Origin: Cytobacillus firmus | Lineage (GTDB): Bacteria; Bacillota; Bacilli; Bacillales; Cytobacillaceae | Assembly (NCBI RefSeq): GCF_023715565.1 | Contig: NZ_JAMBOJ010000056.1 | Coordinates: 1 to 33,374, forward strand | Length of the DNA stretch: 33,374 bases | Direction: 5' to 3' | In this document: positions 1 to 6,764 of the stretch, in pieces | Layout of the letters: the number at the start of each line of letters is the position of its first letter | Numbering within the stretch: the stretch's first letter is position 1 | Notes under the pieces: model-generated | The model's input: the letters and a program-made list of their open reading frames with translations, nothing else | Told to the model about the DNA's origin: nothing | The model's database searches: none | Made by a program: the position numbers and the translations under genes

Positions 1-23
1 CCAGTAGAATCTGCGGAGCGAAA

Positions 24-66
24 TTTTTGAAGTAGTGGAAGGGGCCCCCTTCCACTACTTCAAAAA
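24..66. repeat. Long near-perfect palindrome (21-bp arms)
   Basis: The arms 24-44 and 46-66 are exact reverse complements around a single base (C45), starting with TTTTTGAAG and ending with CTTCAAAAA, with a G4/C4 centre. The T run is on the 5' side and the A run on the 3' side, so neither strand has a U tract after the stem and it does not look like a standard intrinsic terminator. It could be the end of a mobile or interspersed element that continues left of the window. Function is unknown. Confidence 0.8.
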
Positions 67-129
67 CATAGAGCTAAATAACTTGTTTTTCCTAGGAATG
101 AATTTACACAAAATAGTGGACTTGACTCA

Positions 130-595
130 GGAGGCTGGTAGTTAGAGTCGGAACCTGATCCAACTTCGGACAGAAACAGCAGAAACCGGTCGTTAGCGTC
201 AGAACCCGGCTCCACTTCGGACACAAGGAGCAGGAATCGTGTAGTTAGCGTCAGAACCCGGCTCCACTTCGGACACAAGGTGAAGGAACCGTGTAGTTAG
301 CGTCAGAACCCGGCTCAACTTTGGACACAAAAAGCAGGAGGCTGGTAGTTAGAGTCGGAACCTGATCCAACTTCGGACAGAAACAGCAGAAACCGGTCGT
401 TAGCGTCAGAACCAGGTTCCACTTCGGACACAAAAAGCAGGAGGCTGGTGGTTAGAGTCAGAACCCGGCTCAACTTCGGACAGAAACAGCAGGAAGCGTG
501 TAGTTAGCGTCAGAACCCGGCTCCACTTCGGACACAAAAAGTAGAAACTGTGCCCACAGAGTCAGAACCCGGCCCAATTTCAACCAGAGAGGCCG
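130..595. repeat. Tandem array of a 51-52 bp repeat, 8 clear copies plus one decayed
   Basis: Copies begin at 130, 182, 233, 285, 337, 389, 440 and 492; a diverged ninth runs from 544 to about 595. The shared core is GTTAGCGTCAGAACCCGGCT followed by CMACTTCGGACA. Copies 1 and 5 are identical over 52 bases and copies 2 and 6 are nearly so, pointing to a duplication of a larger block of about 207 bp. Because 52 is not a multiple of 3, reading frame shifts from copy to copy, so the short minus-strand open frames here (60-278 and 251-433) are very unlikely to be genes. There are no unique spacers, so it is not a CRISPR array. Bases 67-129 and 596-660 show nothing recognisable. Confidence 0.92.
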
Positions 596-643
596 AAAAA
601 GAACTCGCAGAGTCCAACTTGGCAAACTCAAATCAGAATCTTC

Positions 644-673
644 TTACCGAAACCACACACTTTCTACTATAAT
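644..673 (+). promoter_or_regulatory. Candidate SigA promoter for pth
   Basis: A perfect -10 hexamer TATAAT lies at 668-673. The best -35 is only TTACCG at 644-649 (18-bp spacer), a poor match. It lies about 80 bases upstream of pth, just after the tandem array. Confidence 0.45.
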
Positions 674-694
674 AAAAAAGAGAATAGATAAACT

Positions 695-740
695 CAGCGC
701 ACACCGCCAGATAATTTCAGGCGTACCTGCGCTTTTCTAA
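695..740 (+). repeat. Short copy of the interspersed hairpin repeat (copy A)
   Basis: It starts CAGCGC and ends CTGCGCTTTTCTAAAA, like the two ends of the fuller copies at 1921, 2021, 5918 and 10174, but lacks most of the middle. It ends just before the pth ribosome binding site GGGGTGAG. Membership in the family is inferred from the end motifs only. Confidence 0.5.
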
Positions 741-754
741 AATGGGGTGAGAAA

Positions 755-1315
755 ATGAAATTAATTGTAGGGCTTGGGAATCCCGGCAAGCAATATGATA
801 AGACGAGGCACAATATTGGATTTGATGTGATTGATGTTTTATCGGACCGGTTGAATATTCCACTGAATCAGGCCAAGCTGAAAGGCGTATTTGGTGCAGG
901 TTATGTGAACGGTGAAAAAGTATTGCTGCTTAAGCCTCTTACATATATGAATTTATCCGGAGAGTCCATCCGGGCTGTTATGGATTATTTTGAGATTAAT
1001 GATGATGAACTTGTAGTCATCTATGATGATCTTGATCTTCCTGTAGGCAAGATTCGGCTCCGCCAAAAAGGGAGCGCAGGAGGCCACAATGGGATCAAGT
1101 CGACAATCGCACATGTGGGAACACAGGAGTTTAACAGAATCCGGGTCGGGATCGACCGTCCGCCAAGCGGCATGAAGGTGCCGGATTATGTGCTCGGCCG
1201 CTTCACGAAAGAAGAACAGGCCATCATGAACGAAACGGCTAAAAAGTGTGCAGATGCCTGTGAGGAATGGTTCAAAAAACCATTTTTACAGGTAATGAAC
1301 GATTTTAATCAATAA
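755..1315 (+). CDS. pth: Peptidyl-tRNA hydrolase
   Basis: Cleaves the ester bond of peptidyl-tRNAs released from stalled ribosomes, recycling tRNA in the cytoplasm. The 186-residue product has the family length (B. subtilis SpoVC is about 188). The N-terminal signature [18 protein letters not shown] runs from residue 6, with Asn9 and the catalytic His19. YDDLDLP in the middle and GGHNGIKS after it are also conserved family blocks. The ATG at 755 is preceded by GGGGTGAG at a good distance. In B. subtilis the gene is called spoVC because a mutation blocks spore coat formation. It heads the pth-fin-mfd-spoVT run. Identification is very secure. Confidence 0.97.
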   Translation: MKLIVGLGNPGKQYDKTRHNIGFDVIDVLSDRLNIPLNQAKLKGVFGAGYVNGEKVLLLKPLTYMNLSGESIRAVMDYFEINDDELVVIYDDLDLPVGKIRLRQKGSAGGHNGIKSTIAHVGTQEFNRIRVGIDRPPSGMKVPDYVLGRFTKEEQAIMNETAKKCADACEEWFKKPFLQVMNDFNQ

Positions 1316-1381
1316 TCTTCATATTTTATTAATCTTATCATAGAATAATGTATCTCACCTTTGGCGGCAGCACAGAATGCG

Positions 1382-1412
1382 TGAATAAGTTCTTTGCCCC
1401 GAGTCCATACTA
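1382..1412 (+). promoter_or_regulatory. SigG-type forespore promoter of fin
   Basis: The -35 TGAATA (1382-1387) and -10 CATACTA (1406-1412) are separated by 18 bp and match the SigG consensus at every position. Transcription would start near 1419, about 27 bases before fin. fin is known in B. subtilis to be read in the forespore (SigF and SigG), so sequence and family knowledge agree. Confidence 0.85.
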
Positions 1413-1445
1413 GGATATATGGACAGTTTAACGGGAGGGACAGGC

Positions 1446-1676
1446 ATGTCTATTCATTATCATTGCCGCCATTGCGGAACAAAGATTGGTTCAATAGAGA
1501 ACAGTTCTGTATACTCAGAACAGCTTGGCTTCCATAAGCTAAATGATCAGGAGCGCCAGGAGATGATCTCGTATGATCAGTCAGGAGATATGCATGTAAG
1601 AGCAATCTGTGAGGATTGCCAGGAATCACTCGAACGCAATCCGGATTATCATCAGCAGGACTTTATTATTCATTAA
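1446..1676 (+). CDS. fin: Anti-sigma-F factor Fin
   Basis: A 76-residue protein homologous to B. subtilis Fin (YabK), which inhibits SigF in the forespore and so helps the switch from SigF to SigG. It has two Cys-x-x-Cys pairs, CRHC near residue 8 and CEDC near residue 57, expected to bind one zinc ion. The segment RNPDYHQ near the end matches the family. The start is the ATG at 1446, behind GGGAGG; an upstream in-frame ATG at 1419 coincides with the predicted transcription start and is not plausible. It lies between pth and mfd as in B. subtilis, with its own forespore promoter and a terminator just after the stop. Confidence 0.93.
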   Translation: MSIHYHCRHCGTKIGSIENSSVYSEQLGFHKLNDQERQEMISYDQSGDMHVRAICEDCQESLERNPDYHQQDFIIH

Positions 1677-1679
1677 CAA

Positions 1680-1707
1680 GCTTTGGAGGCAATCCAAAGC
1701 GTTTTTC
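1680..1707 (+). terminator. Intrinsic terminator after fin
   Basis: Arms GCTTTGG (1680-1686) and CCAAAGC (1694-1700) with a 7-base loop, followed by GTTTTTC. It ends the short fin transcript and separates it from mfd. Confidence 0.8.
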
Positions 1708-1920
1708 TATTTCTGTTTTGAGGCATTATATATTTGATAGAAACCGTTCTATAGTTTCTTGTTGTATCCTTATGTTATTTAGTAAGATTAATGATAGAAG
1801 AAATGGAGTTTGCAGACTGTCAGTTTTTAGGCGCAAAGGGGCCTTGAATGACATCTGCCTTTTGGCGGTTAAACTGGCAGAGCACTTTTATAAAACAAAT
1901 GAGCTTTTGAACGCTGAGAA
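1708..1920. other. Gene-free stretch with an imperfect inverted repeat
   Basis: No gene is credible here, although one frame stays open through it into mfd. Arms CTGTCAGTTT (1817-1826) and AAACTGGCAG (1871-1880) pair with one G-T over a 44-base loop that has smaller pairings (AGGC with GCCT). A weak SigA-like pair TTGTTG/TAAGAT lies near 1760-1789 and might serve mfd. Nothing else recognised. Confidence 0.35.
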
Positions 1921-1990
1921 CTGCACGGCTCCAGCGCCTGTCCCTCGAGAATTACGGGGTAAAACAAGGCGCTTGCGCTTTTCTAAAAAG
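1921..1990 (+). repeat. Interspersed hairpin repeat, copy B
   Basis: The left end reads CTGCACGGCTCCAGCGCC and the right end AAGGCGCTTGCGCTTTTCTA. AGCGCC near the left can pair with GGCGCT near the right, giving a stem-loop. It is followed about 30 bases later by copy C, and both share the lead-in AACG-TGAGAACTG, so the pair looks like a tandem duplication with a step of about 100 bp. Confidence 0.85.
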
Positions 1991-2020
1991 ATAAGAAAGT
2001 ATATTTTTAACGTTGAGAAC

Positions 2021-2105
2021 TGTCTAGCTCCAGCGCCTACCCCCTCGAGGTCACAAGCTTGTCTTGTGCTTGCTGGGGGTGGGCAAGGCGCTTACGCTTT
2101 TCTTA
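2021..2105 (+). repeat. Interspersed hairpin repeat, copy C
   Basis: The left end TGTCTAGCTCCAGCGCCTA and the right end AAGGCGCTTACGCTTTTCTT are the family ends. The inside holds CCCCTCGAG and a small dyad, ACAAGCTTGT. The stem AGCGCC/GGCGCT can be extended by CCCCC/GGGGG. The element stops at the base of the mfd ribosome binding site (AGGAGGGG), so it would lie in the mfd 5' untranslated region. Confidence 0.9.
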
Positions 2106-2119
2106 TAGGAGGGGCTTTC

Positions 2120-5100
2120 ATGTTTGGTCTTAAAGAGATTATTAGCCGGCAGGATGATGTAAGTTCCATCTTGTCTGGCATTGAGGAAGGACTGCGGGAG
2201 CAGATGCTTGCCGGTTTATCAGGATCGGCACGCACCTTGTTTTTGTCTTCCATATATGAGCAATCGGGAAGGCCGATGCTTGTTGTGACGCACAACCTTC
2301 TGCAGGCACAGAAGCTATATGATGATATCGTCAATCTGGCAGGAGAATCGGAAGTATTTTTGTATCCTGCCAATGAATTGATCGCAGCTGAAATGGGGAT
2401 TGCCAGCCCTGAGTTAAAGGCCCAGCGGATAGAAGCTTTAAATTATTGGAGTACAAATAAGACAGGTATCATGATTGTCCCGATGGCCGGGCTGAGAAAA
2501 ATTCTTCCGCCTCCAAACCACTGGACACAATACCAGCTGTCTTTAAAAATAGGCGATGAATTGAATGATGATCAATTAAAAAGATTTGTTCAGATGGGCT
2601 ATGTCCGTTCGGAGATGGTTTCTTCGCCAGGAGAATTCAGTGTCAGGGGCGGAATCATTGATATCTATCCACTGACTGAAGCGGATCCGGTAAGGATTGA
2701 GCTGTTTGATACGGAAGTGGATTCGATCCGGACTTTTTCTTTGGAGGATCAGAGATCAAAAGAAAAACTTACCGAGATTTCAATTGGCCCGGCAACCGAA
2801 ATCCCTCTTGATCCAGAGCAATTCGAGAACATAATTGAAAAACTGGAAAAAGGTTTGGGAACAAGCCTGAAAAAATTAAAAGACGATAAAGCGAAAACGC
2901 AGCTGGCCCAGAATGTTGGCTACGAATTGGAACAGCTGCGAATGGGGAACAAGCCTGAACAGCTTTTCAAATACCTTTCGTTTGCCTTTGAGGAAGGAAG
3001 TAGTTTAGTAGACTATCTCCCTGCCAATGGCTTAATTTTCATTGATGAAATCAGCCGTGTTCAGGAAATGAACGACTCCCTGGATAAGGAGGAGGCTGAG
3101 TGGTATACAAGTCTTTTAGGTGAGGGCAAGATCATTCATGATGTGAAGGTATCCCACACGTTAAAAGAGTTTTTGCACCGTTCCAGGCATCCGATAACGT
3201 ATATGTCGCTGTTTCTGAGACATGTGCCGAATACCAACCCGCAAAACATCATTAATGTCACCTGCAAACAGATGCAGAATTTCCATGGACAGATGCATGT
3301 GTTGAAAAGCGAGCTGGACAGATGGAAAAAAGGCAAATATTCGGTCGTATTCCTGGGCCCTGATGAAGAGCGGATCAAAAAGCTGAAGAGAGTGCTTGAA
3401 GACTACGAGATTGAAGCGGCATTTGTGAGTGTGAATGACCCGATTTTAACAGAGAAAATCCAAATTACAGAAGGCAGTCTGCAGACCGGATTTGAGCTTC
3501 CAGGGCAAAAGCTGGCCGTTATTACGGAAGAAGAGCTTTTTAACAAACGTACAAAAAAGAAGGCCCGCAGGCAAAAGCTTTCAAATGCGGAGAGAATCAA
3601 AAGCTATTCCGAACTGAAGGTTGGGGACTATGTCGTTCATGTCAATCACGGGATCGGAAAATACTTGGGGATTGAAACCCTTGATATTAACGGAGTTCAT
3701 AAAGATTATCTCCATATCCGCTACCAGGGCAGCGACAAGCTGTACGTACCGGTAGAGCAGATTGATCTTGTCCAGAAATATGTCGGCTCCGAAGCAAAAG
3801 AGCCTAAAATTTATAAGTTGGGCGGAAACGATTGGAAGCGGGTTAAGAAAAAGGTTCAATCATCTGTTCAGGATATTGCGGATGATTTGATCAAGCTTTA
3901 TGCAGAGCGCGAGGCATCAAAAGGCTTTGCCTTCAATCCGGATGGGGATATGCAAAGAGAGTTTGAAGCGGCCTTCCCTTACCAGGAAACAGAGGACCAG
4001 ATCCGCTCCATCCATGAAATTAAGAAGGATATGGAGAGGGAGCGCCCGATGGACCGCTTATTATGCGGAGATGTGGGCTATGGGAAAACAGAAGTGGCCA
4101 TCCGTGCTGCCTTTAAGGCGATTGCAGATGGAAAGCAGGTTGCCATTCTTGTTCCGACGACGATCCTGGCTCAGCAGCATTATGAAACGATGAGAGAACG
4201 ATTCCAGGATTACCCGATCGAAATTGGGCTATTAAGCCGATTCAGAACAAAAAAGCAGCAGACCGAAACGCTTAAGGGCTTAAAGGCAGGGACTATTGAC
4301 GTAGTTGTCGGCACACACCGGATTTTATCAAAGGATATCCAGTATAGAGATTTAGGCCTGCTTGTTATTGATGAAGAGCAGCGCTTTGGCGTGACACATA
4401 AAGAAAAGATCAAGCAGCTTAAGACTAATGTGGATGTCCTTACTCTGACAGCCACACCAATCCCGAGAACCCTTCATATGTCAATGCTTGGCGTTCGGGA
4501 CCTTTCCGTTATTGAAACACCTCCTGAAAACCGGTTCCCGGTTCAGACTTATGTGATGGAATACAATGGTGCGCTGGTTCGTGAAGCCATTGAAAGGGAA
4601 CTGGCGAGAGATGGACAGGTCTATTTTCTATATAACCGGGTGGAGGATATAGAACGAAAAGCCGAGGAAATATCCATGCTGGTTCCAGATGCAAGGGTAA
4701 CATATGCCCATGGGAAAATGACGGAAAATGAGTTAGAATCTGTTATGTTAAGCTTCCTAGAAGGCGAGTCCGATGTTCTCGTCAGCACAACGATTATTGA
4801 AACAGGCGTAGATATTCCCAATGTCAACACGCTGATTGTCCATGATGCAGACAAGATGGGTCTGTCCCAGCTTTATCAGCTCAGGGGCCGGGTTGGCCGT
4901 TCCAACAGGGTTGCCTATGCGTATTTTACGTATCGAAAAGATAAAGTACTGACAGAAGTAGCTGAAAAGCGGCTTCAGGCCATCAAGGAATTTACGGAAC
5001 TCGGATCAGGCTTCAAAATTGCCATGCGTGACTTATCCATCAGGGGCGCCGGCAATCTGCTTGGAGCAGAACAGCATGGATTTATCGACTCGGTTGGATT

Positions 5101-5659
5101 TGATTTGTATTCACAAATGCTGAAAGAAGCGATTGAAGAACGGAAAGATAAGCTGGATGGCATCGAGGAAAAGCCGGCTAAAATTGAAATCGATCTGGAT
5201 GTTGATGCCTATATTCCTGATTTCTACCTGTCTGATGGCCACCAGAAAATTGAAATGTATAAGCGATTCCGCGGAATTTCCTCTCTTGAAGATGTAGAAG
5301 AGCTTCAGGATGAAATGATCGACCGTTTTGGCGAATATCCGGATGAGGTAGGCTACTTATTCCAAATCGCCGAAATGAAGGCTTATGGCGAACTGGCAGG
5401 AGTCGAGATAGTTAAGCAATCCAAACAGGAAGTGCTGATTCTTTTAACTGAAAAGGCCAGCGAACATATAGACGGTCAGAAGATTTTCCAGATCACCAGC
5501 AAATATGGGCGGATGATCGGCCTGGGCATGGATGGAAAGAAGCTGAAAGCAGTCCTTCATATTAAAGGCGTCAAAACAAATGAATGGCTAAACATTGCCT
5601 ACGAAGTGATTAAGGGAATGCAGGAAGCTAAGAAGGAACAAGAACATCCAACTGTGTAA
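2120..5659 (+). CDS. mfd: Transcription-repair coupling factor Mfd
   Basis: ATP-dependent translocase that removes RNA polymerase stalled at DNA lesions and recruits UvrA. The 1179-residue product matches the family length (B. subtilis about 1177). Domains in order: UvrB-like N-terminal module (about 1-350), RNA polymerase interaction domain beginning near VGDYVVHVNHGIGKY, superfamily 2 helicase core with Walker A GDVGYGKT (650-657) and DEEQ (751-754), the second RecA lobe with QLRGRVGR, and the C-terminal UvrA-masking TRCF domain. The start is the ATG at 2120, directly after AGGAGGGG, where the protein begins MFGLKEII as in relatives. The frame is open upstream to 1616, but that stretch is repeat DNA, and a longer call would add a false 168-residue extension. 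Confidence 0.97.
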   Translation: MFGLKEIISRQDDVSSILSGIEEGLREQMLAGLSGSARTLFLSSIYEQSGRPMLVVTHNLLQAQKLYDDIVNLAGESEVFLYPANELIAAEMGIASPELKAQRIEALNYWSTNKTGIMIVPMAGLRKILPPPNHWTQYQLSLKIGDELNDDQLKRFVQMGYVRSEMVSSPGEFSVRGGIIDIYPLTEADPVRIELFDTEVDSIRTFSLEDQRSKEKLTEISIGPATEIPLDPEQFENIIEKLEKGLGTSLKKLKDDKAKTQLAQNVGYELEQLRMGNKPEQLFKYLSFAFEEGSSLVDYLPANGLIFIDEISRVQEMNDSLDKEEAEWYTSLLGEGKIIHDVKVSHTLKEFLHRSRHPITYMSLFLRHVPNTNPQNIINVTCKQMQNFHGQMHVLKSELDRWKKGKYSVVFLGPDEERIKKLKRVLEDYEIEAAFVSVNDPILTEKIQITEGSLQTGFELPGQKLAVITEEELFNKRTKKKARRQKLSNAERIKSYSELKVGDYVVHVNHGIGKYLGIETLDINGVHKDYLHIRYQGSDKLYVPVEQIDLVQKYVGSEAKEPKIYKLGGNDWKRVKKKVQSSVQDIADDLIKLYAEREASKGFAFNPDGDMQREFEAAFPYQETEDQIRSIHEIKKDMERERPMDRLLCGDVGYGKTEVAIRAAFKAIADGKQVAILVPTTILAQQHYETMRERFQDYPIEIGLLSRFRTKKQQTETLKGLKAGTIDVVVGTHRILSKDIQYRDLGLLVIDEEQRFGVTHKEKIKQLKTNVDVLTLTATPIPRTLHMSMLGVRDLSVIETPPENRFPVQTYVMEYNGALVREAIERELARDGQVYFLYNRVEDIERKAEEISMLVPDARVTYAHGKMTENELESVMLSFLEGESDVLVSTTIIETGVDIPNVNTLIVHDADKMGLSQLYQLRGRVGRSNRVAYAYFTYRKDKVLTEVAEKRLQAIKEFTELGSGFKIAMRDLSIRGAGNLLGAEQHGFIDSVGFDLYSQMLKEAIEERKDKLDGIEEKPAKIEIDLDVDAYIPDFYLSDGHQKIEMYKRFRGISSLEDVEELQDEMIDRFGEYPDEVGYLFQIAEMKAYGELAGVEIVKQSKQEVLILLTEKASEHIDGQKIFQITSKYGRMIGLGMDGKKLKAVLHIKGVKTNEWLNIAYEVIKGMQEAKKEQEHPTV

Positions 5660-5917
5660 CTCTTGGACATCAATCTGTCAAAAAAATGAAATATTAGAAA
5701 TGTTTATCTCGTTCTGACAAGGGTATTTTTAAGTGAAGACCATTTGGAATGTTTATCCGTAAATGGAATGAATAACATCTATGAGAAAAAGTTTTTGTGC
5801 ACGTATATAACTTTCCATATGAAAGATACTAAGTTCAAACATGGCGATGCATTCATTTTCTCCCAATTATGGATCATAGCCAGAAGAGGAGAGAGCAAGT
5901 GCTGGCGCTGAAGAGAA
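5660..5917. other. mfd-spoVT intergenic stretch
   Basis: No gene or clear mfd terminator is visible. It holds a direct repeat of AATGTTTATC (near 5698 and 5749) and the candidate forespore promoter at 5802-5831. The remainder is AT-rich and unrecognised. Confidence 0.5.
5802..5831 (+). promoter_or_regulatory. Candidate SigG-type promoter of spoVT
   Basis: GATACTA (5825-5831) matches the SigG -10 CATACTA in 6 of 7 positions, and CGTATA (5802-5807) is a partial -35 at 17 bp. spoVT is a SigG gene in B. subtilis, which favours the reading. If right, the hairpin repeat at 5918-6036 lies inside the spoVT leader. Confidence 0.4.
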
Positions 5918-6036
5918 TGTCTAGCTCCAGCGCCTAGCCCCTCGAGTCATAAGCCAAATCACTCCACAAATCAAGATATCCTCCGTGATTCGACTTAGGC
6001 TTGCCGGGGCTGAACAAGGCGCTTCCGCTTTCCTAA
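5918..6036 (+). repeat. Interspersed hairpin repeat, copy D
   Basis: The ends are TGTCTAGCTCCAGCGCCTAG and AAGGCGCTTCCGCTTTCCTA. Nested pairings are visible: AGCGCC with GGCGCT, GCCCC with GGGGC, AAGCC with GGCTT, and AATCAC with GTGATT, so the whole element could fold as one long hairpin. It lies 31 bases upstream of the spoVT start. Confidence 0.9.
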
Positions 6037-6067
6037 AAATCATCAGATGAAAGTGAGGCAACGTTGG

Positions 6068-6604
6068 ATGAAAGCAACAGGTATAGTTCGTCGTATCGAT
6101 GATTTGGGTCGTGTAGTCATTCCTAAAGAAATCCGCAGAACATTGCGTATTCGTGAGGGGGACCCGCTGGAGATTTTCGTAGATCGTGATGGAGAAGTCA
6201 TCTTAAAGAAATATTCACCAATCAGTGAACTGAGCGATTTTGCAAAAGAATATGCAGAAGCATTATATGACAGCCTGGGAAATCCAGTGTTAATCTGTGA
6301 CAGAGATACTTACATTGCTGTTGCAGGCGGTTCTAAAAAGGACTATTTAAACAAGAATATAAGCGATCTTGTTGAAAAAACAATGGAAGAACGCAGTTCA
6401 GTCCTGGTAAACCAATCAGGCGATATTTCGCTTGTGGACGGGAACACTGAATCTTCCTCTGCTTATACAATTGGCCCTATCATTGCAAACGGCGACCCAA
6501 TTGGTGCAGTTATCATTTTTGCTAAAGAAGATTCACTTGGCGATGTGGAACAAAAAGCAGTTGAAACAGCAGCAGGCTTCCTGGCCAGACAAATGGAATC
6601 ATAA
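6068..6604 (+). CDS. spoVT: Stage V sporulation protein T, AbrB-family regulator
   Basis: Transcription factor of the forespore that tunes SigG-dependent genes late in sporulation. The 178-residue product is the same length as B. subtilis SpoVT. The N-terminal swapped-hairpin AbrB DNA-binding domain (about 1-50) reads MKATGIVRRIDDLGRVVIPK and then EIRRTLRIREGDPLEIF; the rest is a GAF-like domain ending GFLARQME. The ATG at 6068 begins the conserved protein; an in-frame ATG at 6047 would add seven residues absent from relatives and lies next to the repeat. GTGAGG about 9 bases upstream serves as ribosome binding site. Confidence 0.96.
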   Translation: MKATGIVRRIDDLGRVVIPKEIRRTLRIREGDPLEIFVDRDGEVILKKYSPISELSDFAKEYAEALYDSLGNPVLICDRDTYIAVAGGSKKDYLNKNISDLVEKTMEERSSVLVNQSGDISLVDGNTESSSAYTIGPIIANGDPIGAVIIFAKEDSLGDVEQKAVETAAGFLARQMES

Positions 6605-6620
6605 AAATGAATACTTAATG

Positions 6621-6650
6621 AAAGGGGTAGCGGAACGCTGCCTTTTTTCT
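6621..6650 (+). terminator. Intrinsic terminator after spoVT
   Basis: Arms GGTAGCG (6626-6632) and CGCTGCC (6636-6642) with a GAA loop, followed by six Ts. It lies 17 bases past the spoVT stop. Confidence 0.8.
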
Positions 6651-6731
6651 TTGGCATGCAAACCAAAAAGAAGTGAACGCAACCCTGGTAATTCCGCGCA
6701 CAACCGAAAAATCCCGCACAAAGCCCCAATA

Positions 6732-6740
6732 TGCTATAAT
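6732..6740 (+). promoter_or_regulatory. Extended -10 promoter for yabM
   Basis: TGCTATAAT is a perfect extended -10 (TGnTATAAT). No good -35 is seen 16-18 bp upstream, which is typical of extended -10 promoters. It lies 25 bases before the yabM start. Confidence 0.6.
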
Positions 6741-6764
6741 ACTTTCGAATTCAATTGGAAGGAG

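Noticed and set aside
24..66. Intrinsic terminator
   Set aside because: The stem has A residues, not T residues, on its 3' side on both strands.
60..433. Two minus-strand open frames across the tandem array (about 60-72 residues)
   Set aside because: They are made of the 52-bp repeat, whose length shifts the frame every copy; no ribosome binding site and no family resemblance.
130..595. CRISPR array
   Set aside because: The whole 51-52 bp unit recurs; there are no unique spacers between short identical repeats and no cas genes nearby.
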